Below are positions 14,920-19,947 of a stretch of 19,947 nucleotides of DNA, in pieces; the stretch's first letter is position 1; each line of letters starts with the position of its first letter. The notes beneath the pieces are model-generated. The model was not told the origin of the DNA and made no database searches. It worked only from the letters and a program-made list of their open reading frames with translations. This stretch comes from Frankiaceae bacterium. Lineage in GTDB: Bacteria > Actinomycetota > Actinomycetes > JAFAQI01. The DNA is taken from positions 1 to 19,947 of the forward strand of contig JAVEEH010000325.1 of assembly GCA_030840545.1 (NCBI GenBank), written 5' to 3'. The translations under genes were made by a program, and so were the position numbers.

Positions 14920-15408
14920 GCCGGCGGCGCTGAGCCAGCGGACCGGCGACCCGTCGCCGGTGTGCCGATAGGGCTCCAGCTCGATGTCCCAGGGATGTCC
15001 GAGCAGCCGGTCGATCGCCTGCCGCAGCGACGGCTGGTCCTCCGCTGTGGCGACGACCGACCGCAGCCGGTCCTCTTGCACGAGCACGTCGCCGTTGGCG
15101 CTCATTGCCGACCGGAAGACACCGAGGTCGGGTGTCATGGAGTAGCGCTCGCCGTCGTTGCCCTCACTCGGCTCCTCGGTGACTTCGCAACGCACCAGCG
15201 GCCAGCCGCGGATCGCGGTGGCGAGACGGCCGGCGGTCCCGGCCGGACCCCGCCAGCCCGTCTGGGCGCGCAGGCAACCCGGCGCGATCGGCTGTGCCTG
15301 CCAGTCGAGCTGCACCGGTACGCCGAGGACACCGGCCACGGCCCACTCGACGTGGGGCCGCAGTGCCGGTGGACACGAGTGCACGAACAGCACACCGCGA
15401 GCATTCAC
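14917..15408 (-). CDS. DUF3145 family protein
   Basis: This 163-residue soluble protein belongs to an actinobacteria-restricted family of unknown function. It is recognised from ARGVLFVHSCPPALRPHVEW, AVAGVLGVPVQLDWQAQP, CEVTEEPSEGNDGERYS and ELEPYRHTGDGSPVRWL, which follow the family pattern over nearly its full length. GTG at 15408 is chosen because GGAGG lies 5 nt upstream. The frame remains open to 15519, but the added part is unlike the family. As I recall, DUF3145 also lies near fab genes in other actinomycetes, so a link to lipid metabolism is possible but unproven. It is convergent with the COG4705 gene and divergent from the transporter. Confidence 0.9.
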   Translation of the reverse strand: MNARGVLFVHSCPPALRPHVEWAVAGVLGVPVQLDWQAQPIAPGCLRAQTGWRGPAGTAGRLATAIRGWPLVRCEVTEEPSEGNDGERYSMTPDLGVFRSAMSANGDVLVQEDRLRSVVATAEDQPSLRQAIDRLLGHPWDIELEPYRHTGDGSPVRWLSAAG

Positions 15409-15460
15409 CGTGACCTCCGTCGTCGATCGAGAATCGGCTTCCCCGCCGGTCTCGCCATGA

Positions 15461-15473
15461 CGTACGGCGTACG
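15461..15473. promoter_or_regulatory. 13-bp palindrome between divergent genes
   Basis: CGTACG-G-CGTACG is a perfect 6-1-6 inverted repeat, and also a direct repeat of a palindromic hexamer. It lies 53 nt upstream of the DUF3145 start, within the 257-nt gap to the divergent transporter gene. This is a good place for an operator acting on the DUF3145 promoter. The regulator is unknown. Confidence 0.35.
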
Positions 15474-15633
15474 GTGTGCGCTGCCATTGTGCCCCATGCG
15501 CCCCATCCGCACCAGCCAACGGCTATGTTCGTGCCCTTCGGCAACCGGTCGTTTCCGGAGAAATGGTGCCTTTCGTCCCTCGTCGGCGGGGTTGACGCCG
15601 GACCGCGACGCCGCCGCTGTCAACGCGGGCGCC

Positions 15634-15639
15634 TAGCCT
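15634..15639 (+). promoter_or_regulatory. -10-like box before the DMT transporter gene
   Basis: TAGCCT lies 26 nt before the ATG at 15666. GGAAGGG at 15646-15652 could serve as ribosome-binding site, although 13 nt from the start is long. GTTGAC (15591-15596) and GTCAAC (15619-15624) upstream form a spaced inverted repeat. No -35 box has normal spacing. Confidence 0.35.
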
Positions 15640-15665
15640 CGGCGTGGAAGGGAACCCCACACCTC

Positions 15666-16574
15666 ATGGTCATGCTGCTCGGCTTCGCGGCCTCGGTGTT
15701 CTTCGCGGCCGCCTACGTGCTGCAGTACCACGAGGCGCATGAAGCCCCGAAAGGCTTGTTCCTCTCTCCCCGGTTGCTCGTCGAGCTGGCTCATCACCGC
15801 ATCTGGCTCGGCGGCATCGCTGCGATGTTCATCGGCGACGGCCTGCAGGCGTGGGCCCTCGGCAAGGGCAGCCTCGCCGTCGTCGAACCCGTTCTCACCG
15901 CGAGCCTGTTGTTCGCGCTGCCGATGTCAGCGGCCTGGCATCGTGAACGGCTCAAACGCAACGAGTGGACCGGCGCCATCATGGTCAGCGCCGGACTCGG
16001 GCTGCTGCTCGGCGTGGGGTCTCCGACCGTCGGCCGCGCGGACATGCCCGAGTACGAGTGGCTGCTCGTCACACTCGCCACCTGGGGTCTGGCGCTGGTC
16101 CTCGTCGCCGCCGGCCAGCGGGCGCCGTGGCCGTCGTACAAGGCGGCTCTCATCGGCGGCGGCGCGGGTGTGCTGTTCGGCCTACAGGATGCGTTGACGC
16201 GCTACTGCCTGCACTGGTTCGGGCGAGACTTCGGCCATCTGCTCGTCTCCTGGCAGCCCTACGTCCTGCTCGTGACCGCGGTCTACGGGCTCACGCTCGC
16301 GCAATCGGCCTACGAGGCGGGCTCGCTGTCCGCCGCGTTGCCGCCGATGGTCATCGGCGAGCCGGTGATCGGCATGCTGATCGGCATGCTGGCCCTCAAC
16401 GAGCAGCTCAACAACTCACCCGTGGACCTGGCGTTGGAGGCCTTCGGCGCCCTCGTCATGGTCTGGGGCACCTGGATCCTCGCCCGGTCGCCGCTCGTGC
16501 ACGGACGATCCCACTCGCATCGGCTGCGACGGGCCCGCGACCACGAGCGCGACCGTGCCAGCGCCGTGCCGTGA
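15666..16574 (+). CDS. DMT/EamA-like multi-span membrane transporter
   Basis: This 302-residue integral membrane protein has about nine or ten hydrophobic segments, beginning with MLLGFAASVFFAAAYVLQY. Features of the drug/metabolite transporter superfamily are two repeated halves and paired motifs ending each half: VEPVLTASLLFALPMSAAW in the first, GEPVIGMLIGMLALNEQL in the second. The C-terminus is a basic, His-containing cytoplasmic tail (HGRSHSHRLRRARDHERDR). ATG at 15666 is the first good start after TAGCCT; the frame is open upstream to 15474 but that part looks non-coding. The substrate cannot be predicted. It is not obviously linked to its neighbours. Confidence 0.85.
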   Translation: MVMLLGFAASVFFAAAYVLQYHEAHEAPKGLFLSPRLLVELAHHRIWLGGIAAMFIGDGLQAWALGKGSLAVVEPVLTASLLFALPMSAAWHRERLKRNEWTGAIMVSAGLGLLLGVGSPTVGRADMPEYEWLLVTLATWGLALVLVAAGQRAPWPSYKAALIGGGAGVLFGLQDALTRYCLHWFGRDFGHLLVSWQPYVLLVTAVYGLTLAQSAYEAGSLSAALPPMVIGEPVIGMLIGMLALNEQLNNSPVDLALEAFGALVMVWGTWILARSPLVHGRSHSHRLRRARDHERDRASAVP

Positions 16575-16584
16575 GCGCGTTCTC

Positions 16585-16601
16585 CCCGCCAGTCGAGCGG
16601 G
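16585..16601 (+). terminator. Weak candidate terminator after the transporter gene
   Basis: CCCGC at 16585-16589 pairs with GCGGG at 16597-16601 around a 7-nt loop, starting 11 nt after the transporter stop. The stem is short and no T tract follows. Confidence 0.3.
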
Positions 16602-16633
16602 TAGGGGCACCGTCAAGCATCGAGAACGAACGA

Positions 16634-16639
16634 TAGGTT
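16634..16639 (+). promoter_or_regulatory. -10 box of a probable leaderless promoter
   Basis: TAGGTT is followed by exactly 7 nt and then the GTG at 16647. No Shine-Dalgarno sequence lies between. This supports transcription starting at or near the start codon of the small membrane protein. Confidence 0.5.
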
Positions 16640-16646
16640 GGTCGCC

Positions 16647-16754
16647 GTGCGCATGATCCTGCTGCTGATCGTGGTGGCGATCTTCATCACCGGGCTTGTC
16701 TGGTGGATCGCCTTCATCGGCAACGCCGTCGTCGGCACTCTGCGCAAGCGCTAG
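16647..16754 (+). CDS. Small single-span membrane protein (35 residues)
   Basis: The frame from GTG at 16647 to TAG at 16752-16754 encodes 35 residues: two or three N-terminal residues, then a hydrophobic span MILLLIVVAIFITGLVWWIA, a short FIGNAVVG segment and a basic LRKR end. That is a typical small inner-membrane protein with the C-terminus inside by the positive-inside rule. The leaderless -10 box TAGGTT supports expression. The next gene, the FtsX-ECD-like lipoprotein, is in the same frame directly after the TAG, so the two are likely cotranscribed. I know no named family. It would be missed by length cut-offs. Confidence 0.6.
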   Translation: MRMILLLIVVAIFITGLVWWIAFIGNAVVGTLRKR

Positions 16755-16769
16755 GCCATCGGCCCCTCG

Positions 16770-17306
16770 TTGCCACGTCGGCTCCGCGCGACGGCTCGCG
16801 TCGTACCTCTCCTGCTGGCCGGCTGCGTCACGGCGTGCGGCGGCAGCAGCTCGCCTACGACGGCGCTGCGGACGGCACCCGACCTGCCGGCGTTCCTGCG
16901 CCTGCCGATCGCTACCCCCAGTGCGTGCCCGCCGTCGGTCAACGGCACCACGGTCGGGCGTCGATCGCCGTGGGCCGGACACGTCGACATCTCCGTCTTC
17001 GTGAACCGCCGCGCGACCAAGGCGCGGGTGCGCGGCTTGCGAGCCGAGCTTGCGGGCGAGCCCGAAGTTCGTGCCGTCTACTTCGAGTCCCAGGCCGAGG
17101 CCTACGCGGAGTTCCGCCGCCTCTACACGTGCAGCACCTCGGTCAAGGCCGGGCAGCTGCCCGCCTCCTACCGGCTCCTCCTGCACGCGGTGACGCAACC
17201 GACACGCGACGACCTCGTACGCCGGATCTACACACTGCCGGGCGTGACCACGGTGAGCTGCGACCCGTCGAACCCGTGCGTCGACGTCGGCCGGTCAGGC
17301 GGCTAG
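16770..17306 (+). CDS. Lipoprotein with FtsX extracellular-domain-like fold
   Basis: This 178-residue protein has a basic N-terminus (MPRRLRATAR), a short hydrophobic core and lipobox LLAGC (C19). A second candidate site is VTAC-GG (C23), so it is probably anchored to the outer face of the membrane. Residues about 71-164 follow the FtsX extracellular domain pattern: HVDISVFVNRRATKARVRGL, then EPEVRAVYFESQAEAYAEF, then QLPASYRLLL and LPGVTTVSCDP. The four membrane spans of a real FtsX are absent. TTG at 16770 is the only start between the upstream in-frame TAG and the signal sequence, and there is no clear ribosome-binding site, so coupling to the small gene 15 nt upstream is likely. In FtsEX systems this domain activates coiled-coil peptidoglycan hydrolases. 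Its stop overlaps that of the convergent small gene. Confidence 0.75.
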   Translation: MPRRLRATARVVPLLLAGCVTACGGSSSPTTALRTAPDLPAFLRLPIATPSACPPSVNGTTVGRRSPWAGHVDISVFVNRRATKARVRGLRAELAGEPEVRAVYFESQAEAYAEFRRLYTCSTSVKAGQLPASYRLLLHAVTQPTRDDLVRRIYTLPGVTTVSCDPSNPCVDVGRSGG

Positions 17307-17503
17307 CCGGTCAACCCGAGTCGGCGGCGCGCGGCGTCCATGACCTCGTCCGGGTCAGGCGTGGTGCCCCGCGACGCAGCCAGCGCCACCGCGGCGAGGC
17401 GAACCGCGCGGATGACCTCGATGAGCGGGGTGTCCGCGGCCTCCTCGCTCAGCCGGAGGGTGAGGGAGAGGTAGGTGCTGCCGCCGTTCTCCTGCGGTGG
17501 CAC
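17303..17503 (-). CDS. Small hypothetical protein (66 residues)
   Basis: The GTG at 17503 follows GGGGGG with a 6-nt gap. The product begins VPPQENGGSTYLSLTLRLSE and continues with an Ala/Arg-rich helical part (IEVIRAVRLAAVALAASRG), then DPDEVMDAARRRLGLTG. It has no signal peptide or membrane span. The frame is open to 17671, but the upstream part is Arg/Ser/Cys-rich and looks non-coding. Its TAG stop and the TAG of the convergent lipoprotein gene share the tetranucleotide CTAG at 17303-17306. No family recognised; the even composition suggests a real gene. Confidence 0.5.
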   Translation of the reverse strand: MPPQENGGSTYLSLTLRLSEEAADTPLIEVIRAVRLAAVALAASRGTTPDPDEVMDAARRRLGLTG

Positions 17504-17631
17504 GCAGGTCCCCCCGTCACTGTGTCGGCTTACGAGTGAACCGGAGTAACGACGTTGATCGCAAGGGGGGTCGTGACAGGAGTGACAGAAATAGCGCGAA
17601 TGAGCGAGACGAGACGGGGTAGCGGATCGGC
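17504..17631. promoter_or_regulatory. Divergent intergenic region with direct repeats
   Basis: These 128 bases separate two small divergent genes and are visibly less G+C-rich than the surroundings. GTGACAG occurs at 17573-17579 and 17582-17588 (9-bp period). CCCCCC (17510-17515) faces GGGGGG (17565-17570). TAGCGG ends 6 nt before the ATG at 17632, a partial -10 match. This is a plausible shared regulatory region; no regulator can be named. Confidence 0.3.
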
Positions 17632-17814
17632 ATGACGGTGCCCAGGCTCGACGACTCCCCCATCCCCGCAATCAGCGAAGACCGCCGCCGGCGCGCGGCC
17701 CTGGTGGTCTGCGGACGAGCCGGCGACCCTGAGTCAGCGCGGATCGTGCTCGAAGCACTCGGCCTCATCGATGATCCGGCGGTGCAGCCGCTGCACCCCG
17801 ACCTGCACAGCTGA
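17632..17814 (+). CDS. Small hypothetical protein (60 residues)
   Basis: This is a short soluble protein. MTVPRLDDSPIPAISEDRR is followed by a helical segment RRAALVVCGRAGDPESARIV and LEALGLIDDPA. The pattern of an Ala-rich helix, a few polar residues and an LEALGL end is common in small streptomycete proteins found near regulators, which supports it being real. Expression may be leaderless (TAGCGG 6 nt before ATG), since there is no good ribosome-binding site. It is convergent with the GlsB-type gene, 26 nt apart. No function can be given. Confidence 0.5.
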   Translation: MTVPRLDDSPIPAISEDRRRRAALVVCGRAGDPESARIVLEALGLIDDPAVQPLHPDLHS

Positions 17815-17840
17815 TTCGCGCGGCGCCGTCAGCGCAGGGT

Positions 17841-18191
17841 TTACCACCCGCCGCGGCGACCGACCGGCTTGCGCCCTCCGGCGATGGCCGAGCGGTGGGT
17901 GACGTCCCACAACGCGACGGCCCCCGCGGCCAGACCCACCTCGATCAGGACCGTCACGAACCGGCCCCGACCGAGCGCCTGGCCGATCGCCAGGCCGACG
18001 AGAGAGCCCACGAGCCCACACACGACGGTCGGCAGGAAGCCGATCGGGTTGCGGCCGGGCACGACGAGGCGGCCGAGCGCTCCGAAGAACAACCCGGAGA
18101 TCACGGCCCAGAAGACCAGCCAGAAGACGTGCCAGATCAGCGGCAGCAGCACGAAGATCACGACGAGCGCAGCGAAGACGACGAGGATCAC
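17841..18191 (-). CDS. GlsB/YeaQ/YmgE family membrane protein
   Basis: This 116-residue protein has three or four membrane spans. The family signature is GALGRLVVPGRNPIGFLPTV followed by VCGLVGSLVGLAIG, as in transglycosylase-associated/GlsB stress-linked membrane proteins. Most family members are only about 80-90 residues. The extra length here is an added N-terminal hydrophobic helix (ILVVFAALVVIFVLLPLIWH) and a basic C-terminal tail (GGRKPVGRRGGW). GTG at 18191 is preferred because TAGGCT lies 6 nt upstream. Function in the family is poorly known; envelope stress is the usual guess. Confidence 0.85.
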   Translation of the reverse strand: MILVVFAALVVIFVLLPLIWHVFWLVFWAVISGLFFGALGRLVVPGRNPIGFLPTVVCGLVGSLVGLAIGQALGRGRFVTVLIEVGLAAGAVALWDVTHRSAIAGGRKPVGRRGGW

Positions 18192-18197
18192 ACACCG

Positions 18198-18203
18198 AGC
18201 CTA
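18198..18203 (-). promoter_or_regulatory. -10 box of a probable leaderless promoter for the GlsB-type gene
   Basis: On the minus strand TAGGCT is followed by 6 nt and then the GTG at 18191. No ribosome-binding site is present. Confidence 0.45.
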
Positions 18204-18277
18204 AGTCCATCGCGCGATGAAGCCCTTCTATGGGCCGTATCCCGCGATTTGTCCCACACAGCGGCGGCGAAGCGTCA

Positions 18278-18283
18278 TAGCCT
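18278..18283 (+). promoter_or_regulatory. -10 box of a probable leaderless promoter for the M15 peptidase gene
   Basis: TAGCCT is followed by 6 nt and the GTG at 18290. TTGTCC at 18249-18254 is the nearest -35-like sequence but the spacing (23 nt) is too long. Confidence 0.45.
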
Positions 18284-18289
18284 TCCCCG

Positions 18290-19501
18290 GTGCTGGTTCC
18301 CCGCCGCCTGGTTGCTGTCTGCGTGACCGTGACGCTCACCGCATCGGTGCCCGCGGCTGCTTGGGCCGGCAACCGTCACGACAAGCTTCGCCATGCGCAG
18401 CAGCACGCGGCCCGCCTCGACGCGAAGGCGCGACAGCAAGCTGCCCAGATCGCCGCGTCGAGACGGACGCTCGTGCGCCTCGACGCGCAGGCCAACGCGG
18501 CGCTCGCCGCGCTTCAACGAGCCACGCTCGACGCGGACCGCGCCCGCCAGGCCAGCGATGAGGCACAGGCCCAGCTCTCCGCAGCGCGTGCGAACACCGA
18601 TGCTGCTCGCGCTCTCGTCGCAGACACGGCCGCGGGTGCCTACCGGACGATGGCGTCGGGAGGTCAGATCGCCGCGACGTTGTCGTTGGTGCAAAGTGGC
18701 GACCCGCAGGCATTCCTCAGCGGACTGCAGGTGCTCGGCCAGGTCGGCAAGCGGCAGGGTGCAGTGGTTGACGACCTTCGGGTTGCCGAAGCACAACAGC
18801 TACGCAGCGAGCACCTTGCGGCCGCTGCAACCGCTCGAGCAGTGGCGACCGAACGAGGCGCGACGATCGCCAGGCAACACGCGGACACCCTCGTCGCCGA
18901 ACAACAACACGAAGTCGCCCGCGAACGACAGCTGCTCGCGCAGACCCGCACCGCCGCCTCCAATGCGCACGCATTGGCGCACAAGCTCCAGCAGCAGATT
19001 GCGGCCGCGCGAGCGCGCGCCGAAGCGATCCGTCTGGCGCAGGCCCGACGGGTCGCGAACGGCGGCCCGGTTGCGACCTGCAACGGCGGCAGCGTCAGTG
19101 GCTATGCCAACGGTCAGCTGCCGGTGAGTGCGCTCTGCCCGCTCTGGGATGCGCCGGGCATGATGCTGCGCAGTGACGCGGCTGCGGCGTTCAATCGCAT
19201 GAGTCAGGCCTACGCCGCGGCCTTCGGTACGCCGATGTGCGTCACGTCGTCGTACCGCACCTATCAGCACCAGGTCGAGCTCTACGCGACGATGCCTGCG
19301 GGTTACGCGGCGGTGCCCGGCACGAGCAACCACGGCTGGGGCCTCGCGGTCGACCTATGTGGTGGCGTGCAGGTCGACAACTCTCCGGAACACCTCTGGC
19401 TGCTCGACAACGCCGCGTCGTACAGCTGGTTCCATCCGTCCTGGGCGCTGCCCGGCGGCCCGGGTCCGCACGAGCCCTGGCACTGGGAGTACGCCGGCTG
19501 A
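18290..19501 (+). CDS. Exported coiled-coil M15 family peptidase (D-alanyl-D-alanine carboxypeptidase type)
   Basis: This is a 403-residue exported protein. The signal peptide has a basic start (VLVPRRL), a hydrophobic core and cleavage near AAAWA. Residues about 30-260 form a long Ala/Arg/Gln-rich coiled coil, interrupted near residue 120 by GAYRTMASGG and SGDPQAFLSGLQVLGQV. That is the hairpin pattern seen in EnvC, PcsB and RipC-type hydrolases. The C-terminal domain is M15/VanY: zinc ligands in TSNHGWGLAVD (H348, D355) and EPWHWEY (H398), with catalytic E395. It should trim peptidoglycan stem peptides outside the membrane. Hydrolases with such coiled coils are often activated by FtsEX; an FtsX-ECD-like lipoprotein lies about 1 kb upstream. 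It is convergent with katG, 13 nt apart. Confidence 0.88.
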   Translation: MLVPRRLVAVCVTVTLTASVPAAAWAGNRHDKLRHAQQHAARLDAKARQQAAQIAASRRTLVRLDAQANAALAALQRATLDADRARQASDEAQAQLSAARANTDAARALVADTAAGAYRTMASGGQIAATLSLVQSGDPQAFLSGLQVLGQVGKRQGAVVDDLRVAEAQQLRSEHLAAAATARAVATERGATIARQHADTLVAEQQHEVARERQLLAQTRTAASNAHALAHKLQQQIAAARARAEAIRLAQARRVANGGPVATCNGGSVSGYANGQLPVSALCPLWDAPGMMLRSDAAAAFNRMSQAYAAAFGTPMCVTSSYRTYQHQVELYATMPAGYAAVPGTSNHGWGLAVDLCGGVQVDNSPEHLWLLDNAASYSWFHPSWALPGGPGPHEPWHWEYAG

Positions 19502-19518
19502 CCGCGTGGGCTGGTCAG
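19498..19518. terminator. Bidirectional hairpin holding the stop codons of both convergent genes
   Basis: CTGACC at 19498-19503 pairs with GGTCAG at 19513-19518 around a 9-nt loop. The arms contain the TGA of the M15 peptidase gene and the TGA of katG on the other strand. The design is the same as at 14887-14919. There is no U tract. Confidence 0.5.
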
Positions 19519-19947
19519 GCGAGGTCGAAGCGATCGAGGTTCATGACCTTGTCCCATGCCGCGACGAAATCGCCCACGAACGTCTCCTCCGCGTCGTCAC
19601 TTGCGTAGACCTCCGCGATGGCTCGGAGCTGGGAGTTCGAACCGAAGACGAGGTCGACCGCGGTAGCGGTCCACTTCGTTTCGCCCGTCGCCCGGTCGCG
19701 ACCGTCGTAGACGTTCTCGAACGAGACGGATGGCTTCCACTCCGTCCTCATGTCGAGGAGGTTCACGAAGAAGTCGCGGGTCAACGCCTCGGCCCGGTCG
19801 GTGAGGACGCCATGTGGGGACTGCCCGAGATTTGCGTTGAGGGCGCGCATGCCGCCGACGAGCACAGTCATCTCCGGAGCGGTCAGCGTCAAGAGGTTGG
19901 CGCGATCCACCAGATGCTGCTCCGGCGGCGACTTGTCTCCGGCGCGG
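19515..19947 (-). CDS. katG: Catalase-peroxidase, C-terminal end (5' truncated by the window edge)
   Basis: About 143 residues of the C-terminal domain of KatG, a bifunctional heme enzyme that removes hydrogen peroxide. Diagnostic stretches are DRANLLTLTAPEMTVLVGGM, LTRDFFVNLLDM, TEWKPS, GRDRATGETKWTATAVDLVF and the terminal AAWDKVMNLDRFDLA. The frame is open to the edge of the window, and the heme-binding N-terminal domain lies outside, so activity cannot be judged. Full-length KatG has about 720-750 residues. Regulation is not visible from this end. Confidence 0.96.
   Translation of the reverse strand, partial: RAGDKSPPEQHLVDRANLLTLTAPEMTVLVGGMRALNANLGQSPHGVLTDRAEALTRDFFVNLLDMRTEWKPSVSFENVYDGRDRATGETKWTATAVDLVFGSNSQLRAIAEVYASDDAEETFVGDFVAAWDKVMNLDRFDLA

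Noticed and set aside
16416..17198. 260-codon minus-strand frame across the transporter end and the lipoprotein gene
   Set aside because: It crosses three better supported plus-strand genes and shows no family motif.
17815..17840. Possible terminator between the two convergent small genes
   Set aside because: GCGC repeats and GGCGCC are present but form no stable unique hairpin and there is no T tract.
17734..18372. 212-codon minus-strand frame overlapping the GlsB-type gene
   Set aside because: It is in a different frame from the GlsB signature and is Arg-rich low complexity.
1..19947. CRISPR arrays, tRNA or rRNA genes, insertion sequences, phage or toxin-antitoxin modules
   Set aside because: I saw no spaced repeats, cloverleaf sequence, transposase or terminal inverted repeats. 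Apart from small repeats noted above, the window looks like ordinary core chromosome.

Overview
The window is chromosomal DNA from a high-G+C actinomycete (Actinomycetota). Codons end strongly in G or C, and many genes start with GTG or TTG. The gene order PucR-type regulator (FasR), fabD, fabH, acpP, fabF is the one known from Streptomyces. Actinobacteria-restricted families such as DUF3145 are also present. An accD gene ends the fab operon, as accD6 does in the mycobacterial FAS-II locus. I cannot name the genus.

Layout. The window opens inside aceE (pyruvate dehydrogenase E1, 2-2101). Next come a gene-poor 410-base stretch with a possible small antisense ORF, an unrecognised 278-residue protein (2512-3348), a SAM-dependent O-methyltransferase (3386-4045) and a secreted EXORDIUM-like protein (4130-5383). 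Convergent to the last is a PHP phosphoesterase with helix-hairpin-helix motifs (5386-6441, minus). The core is the fasR gene (6483-7658) and the tightly packed fabD-fabH-acpP-fabF-accD operon (7749-12825). Two membrane proteins follow (12835-13494 and 13585-14889), then DUF3145 on the minus strand (14917-15408) and a DMT/EamA-like transporter (15666-16574). The last 3.4 kb looks cell-envelope related. It holds a 35-residue single-span protein, a lipoprotein resembling the FtsX extracellular domain, two small hypothetical genes, a GlsB/YeaQ-type membrane protein and an exported coiled-coil M15 peptidase. The C-terminal end of katG closes the window.

How the genes work together. AceE makes acetyl-CoA. 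AccD is the carboxyltransferase half of an acyl-CoA carboxylase that can supply malonyl-CoA. FabD moves malonyl to AcpP, FabH starts chains and FabF elongates them. FasR is the expected activator, and an imperfect 17-bp inverted repeat just after fasR is a candidate operator.

Most notable points. (1) FabD carries an extra C-terminal domain that looks like a biotin carboxyl carrier (BCCP) fold from which the biotin motif and every lysine are missing. (2) A free-standing FtsX-ECD-like lipoprotein lies about 1 kb from a peptidase with an EnvC/RipC-like coiled coil. (3) At least six genes have a TANNNT box 6-7 nt before the start codon, the signature of leaderless transcription. (4) Two convergent gene pairs have both stop codons inside the arms of a shared hairpin.
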